A stretch of 64,000 nt of DNA from an uncultured Bacilli bacterium (GCA_910583945.1 CAJTYF010000005.1:5844-69843), one strand, 5' to 3'; positions 17,887 to 25,618 are shown, counted from the first letter of the stretch. Translations and numbers: made by a program. The notes: generated by a model not told the origin, from the letters alone.

Positions 17887-18879
17887 ATGTTAATACTTGC
17901 TAAAGCAGCAATGGCTATTATGCTTGGTTTTGTTACTAGTATGATTTTCGGATTTTTCTTTGTTAAATTTGCTTATCGTAATCATATTGGTCAAAATGTT
18001 AGTTTAACGTTAGGGGAAAGACATTTGAAAAAAAATGGTATTCCCACTATGGGCGGATTCATTTTTATCGTTCCTGTTTTGCTTTGTTTATTTTTACTTT
18101 ATATTCGAGGGAGCATCCATCTTAGTCATAATTTATTTATTTTAGTGATCGTTTTTGTTTTGTATGCCTTTTTAGGTTTTTTAGATGATTTTTTAAAAGT
18201 TAAATTTAAAAACAATAAGGGCCTTAGTATTACGACCAAATTTTTAATTCAAATGGGAATTGCACTTTTGTTTTTCTATATTTTTATGAAAAATGGTGGG
18301 GAACCTGTTTTGTGGATTACTAGTATTGGAATTAGTATTGATATGGGATGGATTTTTGGTATTTTTATTCTTTTTGTGTTAGTGGGAACGAGTAATGGTG
18401 TCAATATTACAGATGGTTTGGATGGACTGGCTGGAGGTCTTTCGGCGATTGCCTTTTTAGCTTTTGGAATTATTGCGTGGAATACGGGTTGGATGCAAGG
18501 GTTTGAAGAAGTAGCTATTTTTTGTTTTTTACTCGTTGGAAGTTTGTTAGGCTTTTTAATATATAATAGTCATCCAGCTAAAATAATTATGGGGGATTTA
18601 GGAAGTTTAGCTTTGGGAGGTGCTTTAGCAACGGTTGCCATTGTTACAAGGCATGAACTGTCATTAGTTTTAGTAGGGGGAGTCTTTGTTGTCGAAACAA
18701 TTTCCAGTTTTATTCAAATTATCGCTATTCGAAAATTTCATAAAAAAATATTTAAGATGGCTCCTTTACATCATCATTTTGAACAACTTGGATGGGATGA
18801 AAGAGATATTGTAAAACTGTTTTGGGTCGTAGGCTTTTTACTTGCCATGGCAGCTATAACTTATGGTGTTTGGATTTAA
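17887..18879 (+). CDS. mraY: Phospho-MurNAc-pentapeptide transferase
   Basis: Makes lipid I by transferring phospho-MurNAc-pentapeptide to undecaprenyl phosphate at the cytoplasmic membrane. The protein has about ten membrane segments and the conserved elements HLKKNGIPTMGGFIF, LGFLDDFLKV (catalytic Asp pair), NITDGLDGLAGG, GDLGSLALGG and MAPLHHHFEQLGW (HHH motif). At 330 residues it has the family length. It follows the class B PBP gene; murD, which commonly comes next, is absent here. Confidence 0.96.
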   Translation: MLILAKAAMAIMLGFVTSMIFGFFFVKFAYRNHIGQNVSLTLGERHLKKNGIPTMGGFIFIVPVLLCLFLLYIRGSIHLSHNLFILVIVFVLYAFLGFLDDFLKVKFKNNKGLSITTKFLIQMGIALLFFYIFMKNGGEPVLWITSIGISIDMGWIFGIFILFVLVGTSNGVNITDGLDGLAGGLSAIAFLAFGIIAWNTGWMQGFEEVAIFCFLLVGSLLGFLIYNSHPAKIIMGDLGSLALGGALATVAIVTRHELSLVLVGGVFVVETISSFIQIIAIRKFHKKIFKMAPLHHHFEQLGWDERDIVKLFWVVGFLLAMAAITYGVWI

Positions 18880-19186
18880 CTTTTTGCTATGAAAGTCTTG
18901 TATTTAAATTCTAATTTGGTTATCCATAAATGTAAGCGTTATTTTTTTGATAGTGCCTACTTGGTTTGTTTGACGCTATTCCTTGGCAAGTAAAATAATT
19001 TGTGTTAGGAAAGCGCTTTTTTATTAGTTTGTTTTACAAATAAGTAGAACAATCATCAGTAATAAACTAATAATAATGAATTTAAAAAAGCGATTGTCTT
19101 TTCTTATCATCTCTTTCATTTTCTTTTGACATGACATAAATCAATTTTTTTGTTATAGTAATAATCGATTTTGGAGGTGTTAGCGG
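18880..19186. other. Intergenic stretch downstream of mraY
   Basis: About 300 bases without a convincing plus-strand gene. It contains the palindrome AAAGCGCTTT (19014-19023) followed by T residues and, on the minus strand, a possible 31-codon membrane peptide gene (19024-19119). TTGACA (19126-19131) and TATAGT (19154-19159) lie before the next gene but their 22-base spacing is long for a sigma-A promoter. Confidence 0.4.
19024..19119 (-). CDS. Possible small membrane peptide (31 aa)
   Basis: Minus-strand ORF encoding a basic head (MKEMIRKDNRFFK), one hydrophobic segment (FIIISLLLMIVLLI) and a short tail. Composition resembles a single-pass small membrane protein. The ribosome binding site is weak, so this is tentative. 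Confidence 0.3.
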   Translation of the reverse strand: MKEMIRKDNRFFKFIIISLLLMIVLLICKTN

Positions 19187-20139
19187 TTGATACAACTGGA
19201 AAAAGCTGAGCGTTTATTGAGTATTGAAGCAAGCATTGCTAATCTATATCAAAAAATGATGGACTCGGAAAAAGAAAAAAACATTGACCCTATTTACTAT
19301 ATGTATTTAGAAAGATTAAGAATGACGCAAAAATATGAAAGTCAATTAATACAGGATTTGTATTCTAATTTAGGGTTGGAAAAGATTTTAAAGATATTTA
19401 TTTAGAGGAAGAAAAGAAGCCTGAGGAGTTAGAATTTTATTCTGATTTTTCTATTTCTACTCGCTTACAACATTTGATATTAGACTATTTGTATTCAGAT
19501 ATTAAAGCTTTGTGGGAAATCCATTCTCTAGATGACGTATTAATTGAAGATGTTTATAAATTAAGACAAAATAAACTATTACATGAGAAGGCTCGTTTTG
19601 CTTATCTTAATGTGGTTTTTCTTTCCTTTTTACAATTGATTCAAAAAAAGATTCAAATGAATTTTTATAAAGAAGAATTTTCTTCTCTTAAATATCGTCT
19701 TCTTTTTTCTTACCCCTATTTAGAAAGTCAGATGATGATGGGGAAAATGGCTACTTTAACCAATTCTCATGTTTTGCTTTATTTTGCTTTTCGATATGGC
19801 TTATCTATTCAAAGTGTAATAGGCGAATTAAAAGAAAATAATGAATCAGATATTAAAAGGGTTATTAATGATTTGGTGTTTTTTACGCATCAAGAAGATT
19901 TTTATTTAGAACGTACTTATTTATTATTAAAGGCTCGATTATTAAATGAAAGTGATACGACTTGTACTTATTTAGAAAATTTTATTGGGAGCTTAATTTT
20001 TAAAAAAAGTAAAGAAGTAAAAAGAGTACTAGAAGATTTTAAAGAAGTAAAGGATTTAAGAAGTTTTCAAGTTTCTGATTCGACCAATTCTGGGGCTTAT
20101 TTACGAAGTTTAGAATTAACTAAAGGAGAAGAAAGTTGA
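19187..20139 (+). pseudogene. Frameshifted gene of unknown function (two frames)
   Basis: The 5' frame runs from TTG 19187 (GGAGGTG upstream) to a stop at 19403-19405. The +1-related frame is open across 19381-20139 and continues the same style of protein (KDFKDIYLEEEKKPEELEF, then LDYLYSDIKALWEIHS). Switching frames within GGAAAAGATTTTAAAG near 19380-19395, as if one A were missing from the A4 run, gives one continuous protein of about 315 residues. Either a one-base deletion or assembly error disrupted it, or the ribosome slips there. It is predominantly helical and cytoplasmic, with no family recognised. It sits between mraY and murG, where murD or a division gene would be usual. Confidence 0.65.
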
Positions 20140-20209
20140 CATAGTCTTTTCCTTTTTTTAATAAAATTTTTTTATTTATAGTATAATGATAATGAGAGGA
20201 ATGATGCTC

Positions 20210-21301
20210 ATGAAGATTATTGTTTCAGCAGGAGGAAGTGGCGGACATATCTATCCAGCCCTTTCTATTATTGAGTATTTTCAAAAGCAAGAGAAAAATT
20301 TAGAAGTTTTATATATTGGTACTCATAATCGGATGGAAAAAGAGATTGTTCCAAAAAAGGGGATTCCTTATGAAAAACTCGAAATTTACGGATTTAATAA
20401 AGATATTAAACGTGATATTAAAAATGTTTTTTTAATTCGTAAAGCGAAAAAAAAATGTTTAAAAATTATGAAAGACTTTAAACCAGATGTGGTGATTGGT
20501 GTTGGGGGGTATGTCACGTATCCTGTTGTTTGGGCCGCTCATCAATTAGGTATTAAAACTTTTATTCATGAGCAAAATAGTCGTCCTGGCAAAGTCAATT
20601 ATTTAGTCAGTCGCTATGCGGATGTTGTGGGGATTACTTTTAAATCTTCTGAAAGTTATTTTAAAAAAGCTAAAAAAGTCGTTTATACAGGTCATCCTTC
20701 ACTGGATACGCACGTTACTGAAAAATTAGATATTCGCACTTTAGGTTTTTCTAAAGATCAACCTCTTGTTTTGTATGTTGCGGGTAGTTTAGGGAGTTCT
20801 TCATTGAATCAAAAGATGATTGATTTTTTAAACGGACCTCGAGAAGGTTATAGCATTTTTTATGTAGTAGGAAGTAATGTTCATTTAGAAGATTTTAAAA
20901 GTCAAATTACGAATCATAAAGATTTGAAAATTGTTGATTATTTTGAAGATTTACCTAAAATTATGAGCGAATGTGAGGTTGTTATTTCTAGAGCAGGGGC
21001 AGGAACTCTTTTTGAAATTATTGCTTTAGGCAAAAAAAGTATTGTTATCCCAAGCCCAAATGTTGCCAATAATCATCAGTATTATAATGCTAAAGAATTA
21101 GAAGAGAATAATGTAATTACTGTTTTATCAGAGGAAAAACTTTCTAAGGAAATTTTAAATGAACGAATTTTTTCCTTGCTAAAAGATAATTATAAAACTC
21201 AAGAATTGAAAAAAAATATGAAACGTTATCAAGAAAAGAAACCTTTAGAAGAAATTTATAACCTTGTAAAGGACTTAACTTGTTCTAGTAAAAAAAGGTA
21301 A
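20210..21301 (+). CDS. murG: UDP-GlcNAc:lipid I N-acetylglucosaminyltransferase
   Basis: GT28 enzyme that converts lipid I to lipid II on the inner membrane face. N-terminal MKIIVSAGGSGGHIYPALS carries the glycine-rich loop, HEQNSRPGKVN matches the acceptor-side signature, and the C-terminal donor-site region contains SRAGAGTLFEIIALGKKSIVIPSPN. I start at ATG 20210, nine bases after GAGAGGA; earlier in-frame ATGs overlap that site. A TATAAT box lies near 20182. divIB follows 30 bases later. Confidence 0.95.
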   Translation: MKIIVSAGGSGGHIYPALSIIEYFQKQEKNLEVLYIGTHNRMEKEIVPKKGIPYEKLEIYGFNKDIKRDIKNVFLIRKAKKKCLKIMKDFKPDVVIGVGGYVTYPVVWAAHQLGIKTFIHEQNSRPGKVNYLVSRYADVVGITFKSSESYFKKAKKVVYTGHPSLDTHVTEKLDIRTLGFSKDQPLVLYVAGSLGSSSLNQKMIDFLNGPREGYSIFYVVGSNVHLEDFKSQITNHKDLKIVDYFEDLPKIMSECEVVISRAGAGTLFEIIALGKKSIVIPSPNVANNHQYYNAKELEENNVITVLSEEKLSKEILNERIFSLLKDNYKTQELKKNMKRYQEKKPLEEIYNLVKDLTCSSKKR

Positions 21302-21332
21302 TTTTTGATAGTATTAAATAAAGGTGGATGGA

Positions 21333-22064
21333 ATGAAAAAGGATAAGAGGAAGAACGTGAAAATTCATTTAAGATTAAAACCGATTTTAGTTTTATCTTT
21401 TTTTATTTTAGTGATTAGTGTTTTTTTCTATTATTTGATGAACGTTCCTATTAAGAACATTTATATTGAAGGAACAACTTACTTAAAGGACAAAGAGATT
21501 ATTGAGCTTTTAGAAATTAAAAATTATCCTAAACTTTTTAAGTTTACAAGTAAATCGCTAGAAAAAAAATTAGAAAATTTAGAAATGGTTCAGGCTGTAA
21601 AAGTCAGTAAGTCTTTAAATGGCGTTTTAAAAATAAAAATACAAGAAGCTCGACCTCTTTTTTATAATCGAGGTGATTATTGTTATGTTTTATCGACTGG
21701 AGCAACAACGAATAGTTATGATTTTTCAGGTATTCCTTTTTTAGTAAATTATGTACCTAATCATATTATGGAACGATTTATTAAAGAATTAGATCGAGTT
21801 TCTAATGAAAATTTAATGTTGATCAGTGAAATTGAATATGCCCCTAGTCGAAGTGAGGAAGTAGTGATTGATGATACTCGGTTTTTGTTACGTATGAATG
21901 ATGGTAATGAGGTTTATATTAATTTAATTAATATTGACAGATTAAATACTTATCCTTTAATCTATTCTTTGTTTGATGAAAAAGGCATTCTAGAACTTGA
22001 TTCTGATAATGAAAGAGTTGTATTTCGATCCTATAAGAGTATCGAAGAAAATAGAAGAGAATGA
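21333..22064 (+). CDS. divIB: Cell division protein DivIB/FtsQ
   Basis: Bitopic division protein of about 243 residues. A basic cytoplasmic head (KKDKRKNVKIHLRLK) is followed by one membrane segment (about 18-38) and a POTRA domain (VPIKNIYIEGTTYLKDKEIIELLEIKNYPKLF), then the beta domain (VVIDDTRFLLRMNDGNEVYINL). The start is ATG 21333 with AAGGTGG five bases upstream. Position after murG is the standard dcw arrangement. It stabilises the FtsL/DivIC complex at the septum. Confidence 0.9.
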   Translation: MKKDKRKNVKIHLRLKPILVLSFFILVISVFFYYLMNVPIKNIYIEGTTYLKDKEIIELLEIKNYPKLFKFTSKSLEKKLENLEMVQAVKVSKSLNGVLKIKIQEARPLFYNRGDYCYVLSTGATTNSYDFSGIPFLVNYVPNHIMERFIKELDRVSNENLMLISEIEYAPSRSEEVVIDDTRFLLRMNDGNEVYINLINIDRLNTYPLIYSLFDEKGILELDSDNERVVFRSYKSIEENRRE

Positions 22065-22070
22065 TGAATA

Positions 22071-22676
22071 ATGAAAGTAAATTATGATGTTTTAATGCAA
22101 AAAGAAATTGAAAAATTTCAAGGTAAAAAAAAGCTTTTATTGCATAGTTGTTGTGGACCTTGTTCTTCGGCGGTTATTTTGAGATTAAAGGAATATTTTG
22201 ATATTACGATTCTTTATTACAATCCTAATATCGAACCTGAAGAGGAATATATTAAAAGAAAAAATGAACAAAAAAAATTACTTGATGCTTTAGATTTGGG
22301 GATTACACTTAGAGATATTGATTACGATCATGACTCTTTTTTAAAAGTTTCTAAACATTTAGAAACAGAACCTGAAGGTGGAGCAAGATGTCATAAATGT
22401 TATTTTTTAAGGTTACAAAAGACAGGAGAAATCGCTAGAAAAGAAGGTTTTGACTATTTTGGCACGACTTTAACGGTCAGCCCTTATAAAAATAGCGATG
22501 TAATTAATTCAATGGGATTATTGATTGAAAAAGATATGAATTTTGATATTCGTTTTTTGGTTTCAGATTTTAAGAAAAGAGAAGGCTATAAACAAAGTAT
22601 TGAACTTTCTGAAAAATACCATTTATATCGTCAGGATTATTGTGGTTGTTTATTTGCAAAAGATGTCGATTCTTAA
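22071..22676 (+). CDS. queH: Epoxyqueuosine reductase QueH
   Basis: QueH (formerly DUF208) performs the last step of queuosine tRNA modification. Conserved cysteine motifs are visible: LLLHSCCGPCSSAVI near residue 22, GGARCHKCYFLRL near 102, and YCGCLFA near the C-terminus, which bind the iron-sulfur and second metal sites. FGTTLTVSPYKNSDVIN is also characteristic. At 201 residues it is of family size. It starts six bases after divIB and is followed by the retroelement region. Confidence 0.93.
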   Translation: MKVNYDVLMQKEIEKFQGKKKLLLHSCCGPCSSAVILRLKEYFDITILYYNPNIEPEEEYIKRKNEQKKLLDALDLGITLRDIDYDHDSFLKVSKHLETEPEGGARCHKCYFLRLQKTGEIARKEGFDYFGTTLTVSPYKNSDVINSMGLLIEKDMNFDIRFLVSDFKKREGYKQSIELSEKYHLYRQDYCGCLFAKDVDS

Positions 22677-22765
22677 GAAAAGATGTCTTTTTTTAGTGTA
22701 TTTTGGTATTTATAATTGATATAATTTGACATGACACGACAAAATGGTACATATTATTCGTGAAA

Positions 22766-22793
22766 TGACTTTCCAAAAAATATTTACTATAAT
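22766..22793 (+). promoter_or_regulatory. Candidate promoter of the DGR target gene
   Basis: TGACTT (22766-22771) and TATAAT (22788-22793) are spaced 16 bases apart, 31 bases before the ATG at 22824. GTAGGAGGAG provides a strong ribosome binding site. A separate TTGACATGACA sits further up at 22726. Confidence 0.5.
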
Positions 22794-22823
22794 CTAGTTA
22801 TAGTAGGAGGAGTCATAGGAAAT

Positions 22824-23954
22824 ATGAAATTAGAGAAGTTTACAAAAGGTAGTAAAAAAAGAAGTCAGGCTGTTATTTTTTTCGCTATAGCGGTTTGTTT
22901 GCTAGCGGCAGGATTTATTCTTTATCGAACGTTTGCGTTTTATGAAGAAAAAAGAGAATTTAATGTTTTGCAAGGAAGGATTGGAGATTTTGATTATGAT
23001 GTAAAGCTTGCAATAGTGGTTGATGGAGAAAAAGTAGATAAAGTACCTGAACGTGGTCTTTATAGTGTAGTAAGTACATGTAATGAAGGAGAAGCTTCAA
23101 CTTGGGATTATAATGCTTGGGCACTATCTATAGAAAATATTCAAACGAATACAAAGTGTAAGGTTACTTTTACTTCAGGACTCAGTGATACAGAGTATAA
23201 TAAATACATCGAAGCTGGAATTGCATTAAGAAGAAATACGTATCGAGGAAAAGATATCACTAGTTATTATAATGATGGAAGTCTTTATACCATGATCAGT
23301 GATGGAACGTTTAAAGATATTTATGTAGGGGATTTTTTTAATGTCAATGGCGTAACATGGCTTGTTGCGGACATCGATAATTATTTGCATAGTGGAGATC
23401 AAGATTTAACGAAACATCATGCAACGATTATCCCAGCAAAGCCATTAATGAATTTGGGAATGAATGAAACAGATACCACAGAAGGTGGGTATTATAATAG
23501 TAGAATGGCTCAAGAAACCTTACCGAGTCTAGTGGCGGCTGATGGAACAATTGGAAAAGCTTTCGGTGCTCATTTAATCGAGTATCGTAATCTGTTATCA
23601 AATCGAATTAATAAAGATACCATTAATCAAAGTGGAGGAAGATGGGTTGGAGCAAGTGATGAATGGGGATGGTATTCAAGAAAAGCTGATTTAATGAGTG
23701 AAGTGAATGTCTATGGAACAACAGTGTGGTCATCAAGTGGCTATGATATAGGAATAGATAATCGTCAGTATGCAATTTTTCAACTAAAACCAGAGTATAT
23801 TAATAGTTATGGGACAGCAAGATTTCATTATTGGTTAAAAAGTGTCTCTGGTGCGACTAGGTTTGCTCATGTCGCCGGTAACGGGAATTCCGGCTACACC
23901 TGGGATGGCGCGTCCAACGCGTATGGTGTTCGCCCCCGCTTCCTGATCGGTTAA
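22824..23954 (+). CDS. DGR target: membrane-anchored surface protein with C-terminal variable lectin-like domain
   Basis: 376 residues. A lysine-rich cytoplasmic head (KLEKFTKGSKKRSQ) and one membrane segment (about 17-37) precede an extracellular region and a C-terminal domain that ends in GVRPRFLIG, like C-type-lectin-fold DGR targets. Residues about 341-371 are encoded by the variable repeat. Comparison with TR3 shows changed residues H349, A351, G352, G357, Y358, T359, D361 and Y367, each Asn or Ser in the template. The family principle is that RT-made, adenine-mutated cDNA replaces this segment, giving a hypervariable ligand-binding face. Here that face would be displayed outside the cell. 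Codon composition turns abruptly GC-rich in the VR. The stop codon is part of a downstream hairpin. The ligand is unknown. Confidence 0.9.
   Translation: MKLEKFTKGSKKRSQAVIFFAIAVCLLAAGFILYRTFAFYEEKREFNVLQGRIGDFDYDVKLAIVVDGEKVDKVPERGLYSVVSTCNEGEASTWDYNAWALSIENIQTNTKCKVTFTSGLSDTEYNKYIEAGIALRRNTYRGKDITSYYNDGSLYTMISDGTFKDIYVGDFFNVNGVTWLVADIDNYLHSGDQDLTKHHATIIPAKPLMNLGMNETDTTEGGYYNSRMAQETLPSLVAADGTIGKAFGAHLIEYRNLLSNRINKDTINQSGGRWVGASDEWGWYSRKADLMSEVNVYGTTVWSSSGYDIGIDNRQYAIFQLKPEYINSYGTARFHYWLKSVSGATRFAHVAGNGNSGYTWDGASNAYGVRPRFLIG
23845..23937 (+). repeat. DGR variable repeat (VR)
   Basis: 93 bases matching TR3 (25252-25344) without gaps, with 12 mismatches. Ten are at template A positions (to C, G or T), and two are not: 23885 (G versus T) and 23886 (A versus G). 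The 5' part (TCTCTGGTGCGACTAGGTTT) and the 3' part (ATGGTGTTCGCCCCC) are conserved. The C-rich 3' end and following GCTTCCTGATCGG would be the initiation-of-mutagenic-homing (IMH) region; the templates have CCTGATTCG there instead. Confidence 0.92.
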
Positions 23955-23992
23955 TCCTCAAATCTGACCCCCTTGTGGGGTCTTGAGGATTA
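23952..23992 (+). other. Hairpin/cruciform immediately downstream of VR
   Basis: TAATCCTCAA (23952-23961) pairs perfectly with TTGAGGATTA (23983-23992), and GACCCC (23966-23971) pairs with GGGGTC (23977-23982) around a five-base loop CTTGT, with a four-base bulge on the left. No T tail follows on the plus strand, so it is unlikely to be a terminator. In studied DGRs a hairpin just after the VR is needed for efficient target recognition; this one is in the equivalent place and includes the target stop codon. Confidence 0.75.
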
Positions 23993-24013
23993 AAAAGAGA
24001 AGGAGGAATTTTG

Positions 24014-24574
24014 ATGAGTGTTGTAAAAAGTAAAAGAAAGCTTTCAACAATGGAGTTTTTTCATAACGCTCTTTTGTTAAGAAAGAGCGTTACGGAACTT
24101 TTGATGCGTGATTTCGGTGTAAAAGGATTCAAGCGAAATATCAAATTTGTAGGAAGTGTTGAACATTTTGAACCAGAAGATAAAATATTGGTGGAAGAAG
24201 TGTTTGAAAAATACAATATGGGTAGATGTTTTGAAGATGAATATCCTGAGTGGTTGATTGATAAAGAAAGAGTTTATTTTTTGGATATCTTGCGAAGCTT
24301 GATAAAAAATATTGTAAAAGCGAATACAATTTATCCGGTTAATATGAATGAATATAAAGAAAGAAGAAGTTATCAAAATAATGCCATTGGGGATTGTGAA
24401 GATCTTCTTCAAGAAATGCAATATATGATTTCAATTGTTCCAGTCGATGCTGAAAAATATATGCAATATGTAGAAATGATTGAAAAAGAAATTGCTCTTT
24501 TGAAAGGGTGGCGAAAAGGAGATAATAAAATTGCCAGTCGATTAGAAAAGAAAAAAGAAGAGTCGAAAGACTAA
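24014..24574 (+). CDS. avd: Avd-like DGR accessory protein
   Basis: About 186 residues, helical and lysine/arginine-rich, lying between VR and the TRs where accessory variability determinants are found. Avd proteins are small four-helix bundles that bind the RT and template RNA and are essential for cDNA synthesis. Features consistent with this are the helices TMEFFHNALLLRKSVTELLMRD, a central RVYFLDILRSLIKNIVKAN helix, and NNAIGDCEDLLQEMQYMI plus MQYVEMIEKEIALLKGW near the C-terminus. It is longer than the classic phage Avd. AGGAGG at 24001-24006 selects ATG 24014. Assignment rests on context plus fold-level pattern. Confidence 0.75.
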   Translation: MSVVKSKRKLSTMEFFHNALLLRKSVTELLMRDFGVKGFKRNIKFVGSVEHFEPEDKILVEEVFEKYNMGRCFEDEYPEWLIDKERVYFLDILRSLIKNIVKANTIYPVNMNEYKERRSYQNNAIGDCEDLLQEMQYMISIVPVDAEKYMQYVEMIEKEIALLKGWRKGDNKIASRLEKKKEESKD

Positions 24575-24598
24575 AAATTTGTGGTATGTAGTAGTGGT

Positions 24599-24653
24599 AA
24601 TCCGTTTCAAAAATATATGAATTAAGTATAATTCAATTTGATACGGATTTTTT
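24599..24653 (+). terminator. Hairpin with T run after avd
   Basis: AATCCGT (24599-24605) pairs with ACGGATT (24643-24649) and is followed by six T. An inner GAATT/AATTC stem extends it. It may end the target-avd transcript or process the template RNA. Confidence 0.6.
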
Positions 24654-24692
24654 GTGTTCAAAAATATTGGATAAAATTTGTAATCTTGGTTG

Positions 24693-24784
24693 TCTCTGGT
24701 GCGACTAGGTTTGCTAATGTCAGCGATAACGGCAATTCCAACAATGGCTGGAACGCGTCCAACGCGAATGGTGTTCGCCCCCCC
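24693..24784 (+). repeat. DGR template repeat 1 (TR1)
   Basis: 92 bases homologous to the VR, with A-rich codon positions (AAT, AGC, GAT, AAC, AAT). If read in the target frame its core would encode NVSDNGNSNNGWN-ASNAN. It lacks three bases relative to VR and TR3 and carries an eight-C run at its 3' end. It has more non-adenine differences from the VR than TR3, so it is not the likely donor of the present VR. Confidence 0.85.
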
Positions 24785-24880
24785 CTGATTCGATATGTTC
24801 ATAGATAGTAAGACTACGAGTCGATATGAAAATATGGAAGGAAATTTTATCCATCCGAAAGGTAAAAATAAATTTTGATG
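24785..24880 (+). repeat. Conserved 96-nt TR flank, copy 1
   Basis: Begins CTGATTCGATATG directly after TR1 and ends AATTTTGATG. It is identical to copy 3 and differs from copy 2 by a single base (CCATCCG here, CCGTCCG there). It contains TCGATATG twice and the palindromic GACTACGAGTC, so it can fold. Confidence 0.85.
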
Positions 24881-24974
24881 TTACTAGATACGTCTAGGGT
24901 AACTAAAAACAAAATTGATGGAAGATATATTAGTTTTTTTATAGATGTTGGGTAAAGCTTGTATAGCTTAGTGT

Positions 24975-25063
24975 TCTCTGGTGCGACTCAGTTTGCTAAT
25001 ATAGGCGGTTGGGGTGATTCCAATAACAACTGGAGCGCGACCAACGCGAATGGTGTTCGCCCC
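24975..25063 (+). repeat. DGR template repeat 2 (TR2)
   Basis: 89 bases, the most divergent template. In the target frame it would encode NIGGWGDSNNNW-SATNAN. Codons 2-5 of the core (ATA GGC GGT TGG) have almost no adenines, so this part would be written as fixed sequence, while AAT AAC AAC remains highly mutable. It also differs at CGACTCAG (VR, TR1 and TR3 have CGACTAGG). Confidence 0.82.
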
Positions 25064-25159
25064 CTGATTCGATATGTTCATAGATAGTAAGACTACGAGT
25101 CGATATGAAAATATGGAAGGAAATTTTATCCGTCCGAAAGGTAAAAATAAATTTTGATG
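25064..25159 (+). repeat. Conserved 96-nt TR flank, copy 2
   Basis: Same 96-base block as at 24785-24880 with one substitution in CCGTCCG. The sequence beyond it diverges from copies 1 and 3. Confidence 0.85.
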
Positions 25160-25251
25160 TTTTTCTAAATACGTTTAGGAACTGTTTACAAAATAATAAA
25201 ATGGATTGTTATATTAGATAAATTATGGGTAAAATTTGTAATATTGCTTTG

Positions 25252-25344
25252 TCTCTGGTGCGACTAGGTTTGCTAATGTCAACAGTAACGGTGATTCCAA
25301 CAACAACTGGAATGGCGCGTCCAACGCGAATGGTGTTCGCCCCC
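25252..25344 (+). repeat. DGR template repeat 3 (TR3), best match to the VR
   Basis: 93 bases, the same length as the VR and collinear with it. It contains 22 adenines; ten of them are changed in the VR. The target-frame translation is NVNSNGDSNNNWNGASNAN, dominated by AAC/AAT codons, the usual DGR template design because mutating the first two bases of AAY samples many residues without creating stop codons. Confidence 0.9.
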
Positions 25345-25440
25345 CTGATTCGATATGTTCATAGATAGTAAGACTACGAGTCGATATGAAAATATGGAAG
25401 GAAATTTTATCCATCCGAAAGGTAAAAATAAATTTTGATG
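25345..25440 (+). repeat. Conserved 96-nt TR flank, copy 3
   Basis: Identical to copy 1. Its downstream ends TTACTAGATACGTCTA, also shared with copy 1, before running into the structured region upstream of the RT gene. Confidence 0.85.
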
Positions 25441-25495
25441 TTACTAGATACGTCTAAGGTAACTAAAGACAAAATTAACTTAATAAATTAAGAGT

Positions 25496-25594
25496 TTTAA
25501 GTAGAATAGATGGTGAATTAAGATTTCTTTTTCCACGCAAATGAAATCTTAATTCAACACCTCATATCTTGACTTTGCCTCTTTTCTACTCAAA
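25496..25594 (+). ncRNA. Structured region between the last TR cassette and the RT
   Basis: Two nested helices: TTTAAGTAGAA (25496-25506) with TTCTACTCAAA (25584-25594), one A-C mismatch; and a perfect 13-bp stem GAATTAAGATTTC (25515-25527) with GAAATCTTAATTC (25543-25555). The loop GCAAA (about 25538) could pair with TTTGC (about 25574) to form a pseudoknot. It may be part of the template RNA or a leader of the RT gene; function is inferred from position only. Confidence 0.5.
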
Positions 25595-25618
25595 AGTTTT
25601 AATAAAAGGTGAAAGATT

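Noticed and set aside
24693..25344. TRs as broken copies of the target gene (pseudogene debris)
   Set aside because: Only the VR-homologous segment is present, with AAY-rich cores and conserved non-coding flanks; no upstream target-gene sequence accompanies them.
24542..25414. Minus-strand ORFs across TR1 and TR3
   Set aside because: They run antisense through the repeats, carry no ribosome binding site, and exist only because the TR/flank lacks stops in that frame.
24693..25440. Reading the regularly spaced repeats as a CRISPR array
   Set aside because: Repeat units are 89-93 plus 96 nt with a 277-282 bp period, only three copies, and no cas genes. VR homology and A-specific changes identify DGR templates.
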